Shown: positions 44,905-55,657 of the stretch, one piece after another
How positions within the stretch are numbered: the stretch's first letter is position 1
How the letters are laid out: the number at the start of each line of letters is the position of its first letter
Assembly (NCBI GenBank): GCA_030411725.1
Contig: MU839835.1
Location: 1,178,001-1,242,000, forward strand
DNA length: 64,000 nt
From: Echria macrotheca
Taxonomy: Eukaryota; Ascomycota; Sordariomycetes; Sordariales; Schizotheciaceae
Direction of reading: 5' to 3'
Translations under genes and position numbers: made by a program
Notes under the pieces: generated by a model
Database searches by the model: none
The model's input: the letters and a program-made list of their open reading frames with translations, nothing else
Told to the model about the DNA's origin: nothing

Positions 44905-47115
44905 TCACATCGACCCCAGCGTAGACGTCTCCTCGCTCGCACTCGGTGGAGTCAGCGCAATCTCCTGCCTCAAAAGCTTATCCGCCTGCTTAGCAGCTGG
45001 ATGCGTCGTAGCCATCTTTGCCAGCAACAGCCGCGCATGCCCAGCCGCCGACATCATAACATGCGACGGCGATGAAGCTGTCTCCGGTGACCGGTAGATA
45101 ATAGGCGAGTCGGGGACCGCTCCTCCTACGTCCATCTCGCCGCCCGACATGAACGAGGCGTCGTCGCCGGGCCGCAAGTGAACAGGATCGACCTCGGATC
45201 CGCCCTCCTCCATGGCCAGACTAAACAGGCCGGTGGCACAGATGAAGTACGGGATCAGGCCGGAAACGCGGCGCAGCGTGAAGAGCTCGTCGTACGACTG
45301 CCCCAGTGCGAGGATAGACTGGGTGGCCTGGATGCAGATCTCGTGCGGTTTCAGGCTGCTGTTGTTGAGGACGAAGCTGACAAACGGACGGAATGCGCAC
45401 AGCAGGCAGAAGTGGTAGTACATGCTAATCATCATTAGCTTGTCGGCAGAGGACCAAGGAGAGTATCTTACTGGACAAACATCACAAACGGAGTCCTGCC
45501 GGCGTCGGGGGGTTGCAGGGAGAAAATGTCGGTATACCAGTTGAGACAGCGCTTGTAGACGGCGGGCAGCTCGTCCGAGGCGGCCTGGACGTCGGTCTGA
45601 GCGGCCATAATGAGCTGGTAGACCCATTCCGTCAGCTGGAACAGACTGGCTCCGATGAGCTGGACGTCCCATGGACGCGCATTACCATCTGTAGCAAGAC
45701 CTGCGTTCCGTTAGCCTCTTCCCGCCTCAAGAAATATAGACAAAGAACAAACAACCGGGTGTAGGGCCTGGACGACCTTGCTTATTGGGTATCCCCCGGA
45801 GACCACCGCCTGGCAATTGATCAATCGAGAACAGGTCCTCCTGTATCGTATATTCGGCAATGTTGAAGATGCGCCCGGACGCGAGCGCTAACATTCTAGG
45901 TAAACATGTAAGCGAGGATCCATCCACAAGACACGACTGGGGGCGCACCGAGTCAAAGTCACGGCTCCGCAGTACGTAATATTCCTCACCCTCATGTAGT
46001 CCTGGTCGCCGCCAGCAGTCGGCGAGTTCACGAGGAGGTCGCGGATGCTCGTAGCAAACGCCTTGGCCACCTCGTGCGCCTCGTTCTCGCGGCCGCAACG
46101 CAAATGGTACAGCGACAGCATGCCCAGGGCCTGGATGTCGGGCAGGCCCTCGAGCCGGCGGACCGTCTGCAGCATGCCGTTGGCTTCGTCCAGGAAGACG
46201 CGGCTCCTCTTCCAGCCCGACGGCAGCAGCCCCGTGTCGTCGCTGCTCTCGTTGATTAGCCGGGTCGCAAGGGCGAGGATGGCGTGAACCAGCGCGGACG
46301 AACAGTATTGCGTGGCCCCGCTGTCATAGTCGCGCATAAACAGCTCCTCGGAGAAGAGGCAGAAGGGAAGATAGTCCCAGGTGCGGAGGGCGTCTATCAG
46401 GTGTCGCAGATGAGCTTTTGTCCAGCCGGTGCGCGTCCAGGTGTCGGTTTGCGCATGCGACGAGTAGGCATCGAGAGGCAGCGGGGGCAGCGACAGGATG
46501 GTCCCCCGGAGCTTAAGCTTCTCGACATCCTTGCCGGCCGAGGGGTCGATGTTGTGGATATTGGGCCGGCACGACTTCCACGACCGCAGCTGGCCAAAGG
46601 AAGACGTCGAGGCCGAGTGGAGCGGACCAGAGCCGGACTGGGCCGAGCCGGGCGACGGTCCGGTGCTGCCGCCGCTATCGGACTCTTGGTAGAACTCTTG
46701 GAGGACAGCCTGGCGGGTGATGGTGCCGTCCATCAGGCCCTGGAGCACCCTCCGGCACATGTAGGGATCGACGATCGAGGCCACCGCACGCAGCAGCGTG
46801 TCGCTCTCGGCCGTGTCCCTGCGGAGGCGCACCGTCTCGGCGCGGAGCTCGCCCTTGGACTCTCGCCGGATGTGGTCGTACTCGCACGACTCGCCGGCCT
46901 CGTCGCATCGCGCGCAGGGCGATTGGCCATCGCACTGTAGATCCAGTTAGCATCGGGTCGGGAGCAAACAAGACGCCGTCGCGGCCGAGCTGGACCCGAC
47001 AAAAGGGCGGGGATGGGAACAGGAATTGGGGGGAATTGAGATGAGATTTACCCACTTTTGCCCGTTTCTTGCGACAGCGCTGGCAAGCTATGCGCGTCTG
47101 CGCCCTCAACGGCAT
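44905..47115 (-). CDS. Zn2Cys6 transcription factor, NIT4/NirA-like group
   Basis: This is a fungal binuclear-cluster activator with a fungal-specific TF domain. Five exons: 47115-47056, 46934-45949, 45895-45756, 45700-45472 and 45424-44905, giving 644 aa. The zinc cluster is split by intron 1; joining gives CQRCRKKRAK-CDGQSPCARC then DEAGESC, a perfect C2-C6-C5-C2-C6-C spacing. Several donors are weak (GTGGGT, GTGCGC, GTTGTT); each was accepted because only it keeps frame and restores family sequence (RNITYCGAVTLTRMLALASGRIFNI; PTPGLATDGNARPWD; FVHMYYHFCLLCAFRPF). The middle domain starts near PLPLDAYSSHAQ, with RTWDYLPFCLFSEELFMRDY. Target genes are unknown; membership in the NIT4/NirA-like group is inferred from the middle-domain style, not from a search. 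It shares a divergent promoter with the cystinosin gene. Confidence 0.88.
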
Positions 47116-47572
47116 GGTCTCGCTCTCAGATGGCGCAATGGAGAGCGGTCGAGAGGCGTGTCGGAGGTGTAATTCAGATGGAGCTGATGGGCGAGGTGTA
47201 AGTGTTGTGCATATCGCCCTCCCCCCCGATGTGTGGCCGCGGAAATGCCTGTCGGGTCTGGAACTGATTTTCGGGGTCCTTCAGCTTCGCTTCCCCCAGC
47301 TGGTCGTGCAATGACGTCACAGGGTTCACAGGGTCGATGCCAAGTGTCAGGGACTGCCCAGCAGATCGCATGGTTGCCACACAGCCCCGCAACCACCCGC
47401 AAATGCCGTGCCCAGATGAGCGCCAGGGGTTTGTTCTTTTTTGTCATCTGGATTTGCCCATGTCGCCAAACCGGTATCTCGGAAGTGCTCGGTTTCCCCG
47501 CTTCTCCTCTGCACGCGCTTCACGGTCTGGACTCTCTGTCGCCGCCTCGCGCGATCGCGTTCGTTTGCCGGA
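47116..47572. promoter_or_regulatory. divergent promoter region, Zn2Cys6 factor / cystinosin
   Basis: These 457 bp lie between divergent starts, so regulatory elements may be shared. No specific site was identified. Confidence 0.6.
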
Positions 47573-48477
47573 ATGGGTTTTGGCTTCCTGGAGATCGTGT
47601 CCGCCATCTTTGGCTGGATCTACTTTCTCGCATGGTCGCTCTCGTTCTATCCCCAGTCCATCCTCAACTTCCGCCGCCGGTCCACCTCTGGAACCACAGT
47701 TGACTTTCCCTTGATCAACTGCCTTGGTAGCTGCAACCCTGCACCGCCTTCCGCTCTACCCGGTTTATTGACTCGTATGATGCAGGCTTCTCGGCCTACT
47801 TCCTCTCGAACGTAGCCTTCTTCTACTCGCCGCTGATTCGCGGCCAGTATGCGGCCCGCCACAAGGGGTTGACGCCGACGGTCCAGTTCAACGACATCAC
47901 CTTCGCCGCCCACGGCCTGCTCCTCTCGCTCGTCACGACGTCCCAGTACTTCTTCCCGGCCGCCTGGGGCTTCCGTCCGTCGATCGGCAACCGCCCGAGC
48001 CGTTTTGTGCTCGGCATCTTCTTCGGGTGCATCCTCGGCGTCGTCGTCGTTCTGTTCGTTGTGCTCGGCTCGCCCGACCGCGACTCGACGCAGCCCGCGC
48101 ACCGGGGCGCCTGGGTCTGGCTCGATGCGATATATGCCGTGTCGTACGTCAAGCTGGTGGTGACGCTGGTCAAGTACACGCCGCAGGTGGTGGTCAACTA
48201 CCGCAACAAGTCGACGGTCGGCTGGAGCATCCTCCAGATCTTACTGGATTTTGTGGGAGGCATTCTGAGTATTTCCCAGCAGGGTATCGACAGTTATCTG
48301 CAGGGTGACTGGTCGGGAATCACGGGGAACCCCGTCAAGTTTGCGCTGGGCAATGTGTCGATGATTTATGATGTGATTTTCATGACGCAGCATTATGTGT
48401 TGTACCCGGATGCCGAGGAGAAGCAAGAAGATGACGACTCGCTTCTGGGAAGTGACGAGGAGAGGCGGATCGGCTGA
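47573..48477 (+). CDS. ERS1: cystinosin-like lysosomal/vacuolar cystine transporter
   Basis: This is a PQ-loop (seven-TM) H+-coupled cystine exporter of the vacuole/lysosome, homologous to human CTNS and yeast Ers1. Exons are 47573-47726 and 47786-48477, giving 281 aa; the 59-bp intron has a GTAGCT donor in phase 1 and restores CLGFSAYFLSNVAFFYSP. First PQ-loop: LSFYPQSILNFRRRSTSG. Second: LVKYTPQVVVNYRNKSTVG, then WSILQILLDFVGGILSISQQ. Both motifs contain the Pro-Gln pair and are spaced as in the family. The acidic tail ends DEERRIG with no obvious sorting motif beyond DDDSLLG, a possible dileucine-type vacuolar signal (inference). Confidence 0.94.
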
Positions 48478-48700
48478 TGTGGGTGGTGTCTTGTATTTAT
48501 GTGGTGAACGTGTACATAATGTATCACTACATGTGTGTAACTGGAGAATATACGGAACATACATTCCTTGGGAATATCTGCACCGACACAATCTGCGACC
48601 TGCAGCCGGTAAGCTGGAAACCAAGAGGCCCACTCCAAAATGGGACGACCTCACAAGCCACAGTAAAAAAAACAAGTGGATATTCCAAAAGATGGAAAAA

Positions 48701-48844
48701 TGACAAGGGCGAGATTCGAACTCGCGCCCCATTTCTGAGACCAGGAAGAGAGAAGTAGACTTAGGATGAGACTAGGAATACTTGAGAAATTCAGGTTTTT
48801 GCGGATCCTGAACCTGGCGCCTTGGACCGCTCGGCCACCTTGCC
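48701..48844 (-). tRNA. tRNA-Leu(CAG), intron-containing
   Basis: On the minus strand the 5' acceptor GGCAAGG pairs with CCTTGTC (one G-U). The D-arm and A box read GGTGGCCGAGCGG. The anticodon stem is CCAGG/CCTGG around TTCAGG, giving anticodon CAG for CUG codons. A 60-nt intron (48747-48806) sits at the canonical 37/38 position. The long variable arm (TCTCAGAAATGGGGC) and B box GAGTTCGAATCTC confirm class II tRNA-Leu. Confidence 0.92.
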
Positions 48845-49192
48845 GTTGATGTATATCATCTGGGTCTGGTGTTTTTGACTTTCTTCCCACCGGTCTTTTT
48901 CCAGACATTGATGGCATCTTGTGACTTAACTACGCGCGCGCCTTCGTGACAAGGAGTTAAATTCGTGACTACCTATGGAATATAAAATGCAAACAAACAT
49001 GCGAGTAGCGATAATGGTGCAACAGTTTTCTTCTCCTGTCCTGTTCCCTCCCGGGAATCTGGAATCAGAAATGTTGCGGCGTTTGTGAAATACCTAGAAA
49101 AAGGGTGACCTACCCAAGTCGCACTGACTAGATAGGCTGATAGCCAAAAATACCGCACCCAGTTTCCAACACAGCGAGCAACGCTTGGCATC

Positions 49193-49279
49193 GCCCGGCT
49201 AGCTCAATCGGTAGAGCGTGAGACTCTTAAGGAGGATTATGTAATCTCAAGGTTGTGGGTTCGACCCCCACGTCGGGCT
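49193..49279 (+). tRNA. tRNA-Lys(CTT), intron-containing
   Basis: Acceptor GCCCGGC/GTCGGGC, D-arm AGCTCAATCGGTAGAGC, anticodon stem TGAGA/TCTCA around CTCTTA give anticodon CTT. A 14-nt intron (49230-49243) lies at position 37/38. The T arm GTGGGTTCGACCCCCAC is perfect. Confidence 0.95.
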
Positions 49280-49672
49280 CAATTCCCGTCTTCGAACCAG
49301 CGTTGTTTTTTTTGTATTTCTCGTGTCTTTTTCTTGTCCGGAGAAGAGATTTATTTGCTCATCGTTTTTATTTTGGTTCTATGGGTGGTGTGGTGTGGTG
49401 TGGCTGGACCGGGAGGATGTATTTCCTTGGGCGGCCCTTCAGAGAGTTGAGCCCCTATTTCTCACGCATTGGATCTCAGGGCTCACTTTTGAACCATCCT
49501 GTCCTGCAGAGCAGTCTATCATTCTTGCTCCTGGGCTATTTACCAATCTCTAGCACGCAAAACGCCGTTTTCTGTAGTCACCGTAATAACACATGGTATC
49601 CATTGTCCCCGCCTTACGCCGACGCATCGCATAGTAAAATCCAGCCGCCTGCCCTGTCCAAATGATACAGGT
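49280..49672. other. spacer tRNA-Lys / DUG3
   Basis: The first bases after the tRNA include a T-run (49307-49313) that suits a Pol III terminator. A GGTGTGGTGTGG repeat lies at 49385-49400. No gene; the right part is the DUG3 3' UTR. Confidence 0.5.
49307..49313 (+). terminator. Pol III terminator for tRNA-Lys
   Basis: A run of seven or more T lies about 28 nt past the tRNA end on the sense strand, the standard RNA polymerase III stop signal. It is rather distant. Confidence 0.55.
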
Positions 49673-51240
49673 TCATGACATGCTCAGCTCGGGAAAGTAC
49701 TGGGCAATCTTGTTGGGGTTCCCGTTGAACTCTGTCCGCTCAGGTGTGATGGGACTTGTTTCTTGGAACGAATCGGGCCCCGGTGGCGGTTCCGTCGTTG
49801 TCAGCGAGGCCCGCTTCTTCTTTATGTTTCCCTGCGCCGGTGGCTGCAGTGACTTTGCCGGTTGCAGGGTTGCCGAGCGCACGTCGAGTGAGGTGGGCGC
49901 CGGCTCAATATGTGACAGCGGCGTCCGGACCCGGGACATTGTGGTCTCTGGCGTCCGTGACCTGGATGTACTGAATGGAATCTTGGGTATGAATTTTCTC
50001 TGAACCTCCACGTCAACGGCGGGCGACGGAGTCGGAATAGGAGTCCCGAGCACCGCCGTGGTCTTCTCATTAGCAGCCAGGCCCTTGGTACGAACATAGG
50101 CAGCGGACCGGCGGTGATGGGGGTTACGATCATAGAACTGATCCATGATAGGATGGACCATGACAGTCTGGTTGTGGATAGTCAGGATCGAGTTTGTGGG
50201 GACGTTAACCCAGTTTTCTATGGTGGGTTAGATACCAACTGGAGTCTCAACGCCGGACAACATACCTCGCTCAAAGGTAAGTGGTTCGCTCGCCACCAAG
50301 ACCACATCGGCGCCCTTGTCACTCCGGGCCATCTGATAGTCCCGGTTATCGGGATCGGGTACCCGGGTCCCCCACAGCGTACCGGAGGAGTAGTACAGGC
50401 TCGCCGCCTCGTCCGACGAGCTGCCCACGTAGCGAGTGCAGATAACAGTGTGGCCATCCGAGAGAGCAAAGTTGAGAAGACTGCGCGTGTCCACGTTCTC
50501 GGCGTGAATAACACTCTCTGGGATGCCATCGATGAGCTCGTTGATGATGGCAATCGTCTTGAGCATCGCTTTCCGCAGCACCGTGGGGCCGAAGCCATCC
50601 TCGGGCTGCGAGCTTGGGTCGTAGCCCATGCGCTCGAGGGTGTCGAGGAACAAGGCGAACGCCCACTCGCTATCAGTGCCGCCGACGACACCGAGATACC
50701 ACTTATCGGCCAGGCGCTCGCCGAGGCGGCGCTTAATCTGCTTCCACCCACCCAGACCGCCATTGTGCATCCACATCAGACTGCCGTGCATAAAAGGGTG
50801 GCAATTATCCTCACTCAGCGAGCCTTCCGTGGTCGCGCGGACATGGGCGAAGATGAGGTGTGAGGCCGTCTTGGAGGCGAGGCGCTGGAGGTTCACGCAG
50901 TTCCAGGCGGGCGTGGTCGAGGTGAAGAGACACGGAGCCGCGCCGAGCTTAGGCTCGGTGTAGAACCCGATGCCGAAGCCATCTGCGTTATTCTGGCCCC
51001 GGCGCGTGTCCTATGCCAAAACGTGGGTTAGATAGCCGTCCCACTCATGCACCCGATGCGAGGGCAGCTCACCAGACGCAGGCGGGAGTCGAACGATTGC
51101 TTGAGGATCGAGTGGGTCGGATCGAGGATTAGCTTCCGGAGGAGGATCTCATCGGTGCCTTTGTAAACCTGTGCGCGAGCACCATCAGCCAATGCAGTTC
51201 TGTCGAGGAGTCACATCCGTCGTACAAGGAAACGACACAT
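49673..51240 (-). CDS. DUG3: glutamine amidotransferase-like Dug3 (glutathione degradation)
   Basis: Dug3 is the class II amidotransferase-fold subunit that, with Dug2, cleaves gamma-glutamyl from glutathione in the cytosol. Exons are 51240-51226, 51168-51073, 51010-50266 and 50217-49673, giving 466 aa. Exon 1 is 15 nt and encodes MCRFL; Cys2 is the Ntn catalytic nucleophile, followed after splicing by VYKGTDEILLRKLILDPTHS. Core motifs are NNADGFGIGFYT, FTSTTPAWNCVNLQRLA, IFAHVRATT, NCHPFMHGSLMWMHNGG and GGTDSEWAFALFLDTL. The last exon has PLTFERENWVNVPTNSILTI, then a C-terminal disordered extension of about 130 residues. Splice donors include GTACGA after exon 1; the short first exon keeps the catalytic Cys at position 2. 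Confidence 0.94.
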
Positions 51241-52237
51241 GTTGCCGTGGAGCTGGCGCCACCAGCCTAGTCGAGGCTAAATCGGACCTAAAAGCTGAAA
51301 GAGTATTTCACACCGTGGACGGGGGAAAAGAGGATAGGGTTTAGGTTGGTGCGATCATCGGATGCGCCAGCAATTGGTCGTTTGAAAGATCGGGAGACGG
51401 TGTGGTGCCGATGCATCGACTCATGAAGAGCGCAGCTGGCGGCAGCGACGTCGCGACGTCCCCGGCAGGCACGGCGTTGGGTCGCTGACGAAATACCGCT
51501 GTGGAATGGCGGAAGCTAGCCAATTCCGAAACTGTAGCGAGGGGCAGGGAAGCCTCGCGGGCCACTTTACCGCTGCGCAACGATATTTATCTTTACTTCC
51601 AAGTGGAAGTTGCTGTTTGAGGGAAATTCGACTGAACTCAAACAGCGCATCTGATATATGCAATGTCCAATACAATACCATGCAGTATTCCCAACTCATG
51701 GCTCCCTCTGATGTCTTTGTCTAGAGTCCGCGTCTTCAGCGACCTTGGCCGTTTGTCAATGAATCGAGGCCTGAGTCGACTCCAAACAGTGGACCGGGGT
51801 TATGCATGGCGTCCACAGTCACTATGCATAATCGCTACCTATCTTGAGTTCCGCCAAACAGTCTCATGCATCTTTCTTTGCATACCGCCCAGAGTTTGGC
51901 AGGTCGGATGAACAAACAGACAGTAGCTATGTATTATACCAGAGAAATACCGAATAAAAGACGACAGCACATCGAAGCAGTGCCAGTAGCGTGGCGAAGT
52001 GGCGTGCATTCTGTGAACAACTTTACATTAACGAATCCCTGACGTCGCCCCCAAGCCATGGTGGGGTTGAGGCTCTGGACCCCTACCAGAACTGATGCAA
52101 CTTTTGGAATTAAACCACCAAACCACCACCACACGCATCATCACCACGCAACCAACACCGACACGATTCAACCCAAGCCGCATCCCCGGATGTCTCCCGA
52201 CCTACATGCGACGTGTAGACGGCCCGCTTGATCCATC
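51241..52237. promoter_or_regulatory. divergent promoter region, DUG3 / MGM1
   Basis: This 1-kb spacer lies between divergent starts. Frames at 51421-51699 and 51506-51724 overlap on opposite strands and lack any domain. No gene was seen. Confidence 0.5.
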
Positions 52238-55056
52238 ATGAGCGCCCAGCTGCGCGCGGCGGCGGCTGTGATGCCTGTTGCGCGACGCGCCACTCTCCGC
52301 GCCGTTCGTCACTTCCACCAGCTCCCGACCGGCGGCATCCAAAGAGCCGACGGTGTTGCCCGCGCTGTTAGAAGACCGACCCGGTTTCCCGCGAATGCCT
52401 ACCACAATGCTGTCATTGTCCGAAATGCCTCGTTCGCCCGCATCCTGCCCAAGCTTGTCGTCAAATTCGCCCGCATCCCGGCTCTGTTCGGCGGACTCGT
52501 GGTTGGTGGCGTGGCATGGATCCAGTACCAGGCTATCCAGGTGAGCAACTCGGCTCAGGAAATGTTTGGGAACATGAAGGACGCCTTTGCAACCACCACC
52601 ACCAGCCTGTGGGGCAGCGCCGTCGATATCGCCGGACAGACGAAACGGGGCTGGGAAAACACGAAAGAGCAGATCGAGCTGCCCGAGTGGCTCGATAAGA
52701 TACTGCGGAGGGATGGAGAGTCGGGTGAGGGTAACGGCAACTCTGGCGGTCCCGAACCACCAAAACAAAGCAGGGCTGGGGCTGCAGCGGTGGCCTCTGC
52801 ATCCGCGGCGGCATACGGCTACGATCAGGCCTCGGAAGACGACGAGAGGACCCCCGAGGAAGTCGCCAAGGACGACCACATGATGCACATCACCAAGATG
52901 ATGATCGAAATCCGGAATCTTCTCCAAAAAGTCGGCCAGTCCAACACGGTTACCCTGCCCGCCATCGTCGTTATCGGGTCACAGTCCTCGGGGAAGAGCT
53001 CCGTTCTGGAGGCAATCGTCGGTCACGAATTCTTGCCCAAAGGGACAAACATGATCACCCGTCGACCGATCGAGCTCACGCTGGTCAACGATCCGGATGC
53101 CCGCGTCGACTATGGCGAATTCCCCGATCTTGGCTTGCACAGGATTACCGATTTCTCTCTGATCCAAAAGAACCTCGTCGAGCTCAACCAGTCGGTTCCC
53201 GAGTCTGAGTGTGTATCAGATGACCCGATCCATCTCGTTATCCACTCTCCAAGGGTACCAGACTTGTCGCTCATCGATCTACCCGGCTATATCCAGGTCG
53301 CTGGCGAGAACCAGCCCCGAGAACTGAAGAGAAAGATCTCAGAGCTGTGTGACAAGTACATCCGAGGTCCCAACATCATCCTGGCCATCTCGGCCGCCGA
53401 TGTGGATCTTGCCAATTCCACCGCGCTACAAGCTAGTAGGAGGGTAGACCCGAGGGGCGAGCGGACAATCGGCGTCATCACCAAGATGGACCTGGTTGAC
53501 GCGGAAAAGGGGGCTGCCATTCTAGCCGACAAGCAGTACCCTCTTCGGCTGGGCTATGTCGGTGTCATCTCCAAGCTGCCCACCCAGACGGGTCTGTTTA
53601 AGAGAGATACGGGCAATATTTTGACGACTATCAGCCGCAACGAGAAGAGCTACTTTGGCCAGTACCCGGCCCTGTTTGGGTCGGATGCTCACATAAATAC
53701 CGGTGTCGTCACACTGCGGAAGAAGCTCATGCAAGTTTTGGAGCACCAGATGTCTTCAAAACTGCAAGTCACGCAAGACGCCATTCAGCGAGAGCTTCAG
53801 GAGACCACGTACCAGTTCAAGGTGCAGTATAACGAGGAGCCCATGACGGCCGAGGCATACCTCGCAGCGAGTCTCGACGACTTCAAACACCTCTTCCACA
53901 AATATGCCTCCACCTTTGGTCGTCCACAGATGCACGAGCTGTTGAAGGAAGCCTTGGACCAGCGAGTGCTGGATCAACTGGCTGCGAGGTATTGGAACAA
54001 GCCCATAAGCGACCTGGTCCCTGCACTGCCCGAGCCTGACAATATTGCGGACCTCCCCAAGGCCGATCCCAAGTCGCCCTACTGGCACCTCCAACTCGAT
54101 ACTGCTTCGTCAGCTCTCACGAGGCTCGGAGTCGGCCGGCTGGCGACTACTGTGGTGGCATCGGCCGTGCAGTCCAACATCGACCAGCTCATCAACAAGT
54201 CGGCATTCGCCAAGCACCCATCAGCACGCCAGGTCATCAGCGAGGCAGCAGCTACTGTGCTAGCAGATCGTGCATACACCACCAGCGACGGCATCGAGTT
54301 CTCGCTGAAACCCTACAAGTATGAGGTAGACATTCAACCGCAGGAGTGGCAACAAGGGCGTGATCACATTGCCGGCGTGCTCAAGACAGAGCTTGAGCAC
54401 TGCCAGGCGGCCATGAAACAGCTCGAGGGAGTGGTCGGCGGGAGGAAAAAGCTGAAGGAGGTCATGACGTTTGTGGACAAGGCGAGAAAGGGTGAGGTTG
54501 TGGTGGAAGGCGAGACGAGGAACGGCGCAGGCGGGTTTAGCGCTGCCCTTCTAGCCAAGGGTAAGTTTTTTTTATCTTAAATTTTTTCAACAAACACTAA
54601 CAGATGCCAGGGCGTGAGGCCGTCTTCCTCCGCGACCGCGCCGACATCATCAACATGCGTATGCTGGCGGTCAAGTCGCGCCAGTGCAAGAGCCTCGAGA
54701 ACAAGTACTACTGTCCCGAGGTTTTCCTGGATGCCGTCGCCACCAAGCTCACGCAGACGGCCGTGCTTTTCCTGAACGTTGAGATGCTGAACGACTTTTA
54801 TGCCCGCTTCCCGCGCGAGGTCGAGGCCAAGCTGGGCGAGACGATGCTCGGCGGCGGCCTCGACCGGTTCGCGCGCGAGGACCCGCGGATCCGACGTCAT
54901 CTGGACCTGATCAAGCGGAAGGAGCTGCTTGAGTTGGTATTATCCAAGATTGACTCGCTGAACAGGATGGATGGGACGGGGATGGGGATGGGGCCCGGGA
55001 TGGGGAGAGATCACAGGGATGATGGCGGAAAGAGGAGGAGGGGGATTTTGTTTTGA
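52238..55056 (+). CDS. MGM1: mitochondrial dynamin-like GTPase Mgm1/OPA1
   Basis: This is the inner-membrane fusion and cristae GTPase. Exons are 52238-54560 and 54611-55056, giving 922 aa. The N-terminus is Arg/Ala-rich (LRAAAAVMPVARRATLRAVRHF), a mitochondrial presequence. TM1 lies near residues 78-98 (IPALFGGLVVGGVAWIQYQ), followed by the region where a rhomboid protease makes the short form. GTPase motifs: G1 GSQSSGKSS (about 247), the MITRRP switch region, G3 DLPG (about 347), G4 TKMD (about 416). The middle and GED regions follow. The intron acceptor at 54609-54610 (ccag) was preferred to the earlier cag because only it avoids a stop and gives LLAKGREAVFLRDRADIINM. The C-terminal tail is Gly/Met-rich. 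Confidence 0.96.
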
Positions 55057-55657
55057 GACAGTGTGATATGGGAGAAGGGGGATATATACCTTGGGAGGAA
55101 TAGGGAAGAAGGAAAGGGATGGGTGCATACTAGATTACCCATGGCGTTTTATGTGTCTGTCTCTGTTTGTTAGGTATGGTTTGATTTTTTTATACAACCC
55201 CCCTTTTTGTCTCGATATTCGCTCGCTGTTGATGGGATGCGGATGGGTTGCAGCGTATAGTAACAATTTGTTTGTCGGGACTTGACACCTTGACAGGCGC
55301 TGGATGAAGGCTGTAGGATAGATTCGGATTCCCCACCTCGCCTTGGATGAAGTATGAAGTATAGATATTCCCATCTCGGTCACTGAATACCCGAATCACC
55401 CTGGGATCTACAGCTAGCTGGAATACATCGTGTATCTCTCACCCAGATATATACATAAACGGCTATACAACACAGTCTGGGGTGTCACCTCTCTGTATCT
55501 TGCACATACAAGACCGTTGACATACACATATATCCCGTCACTCGATACACTCAAACAAATTCTTACAACTCCAACCCCCGATGCATAAATATCTACTTCA
55601 ATACAGACACAAATCATACAATCATAACTATTCCTTCCATCCAAAATCCAATAAAAT
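55057..55657. other. convergent spacer MGM1 / ZRG17
   Basis: These 601 bp of AT-richer 3' UTR sequence contain repeated ATACACA and TATATAC tracts (55500-55620). No gene. Confidence 0.55.
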
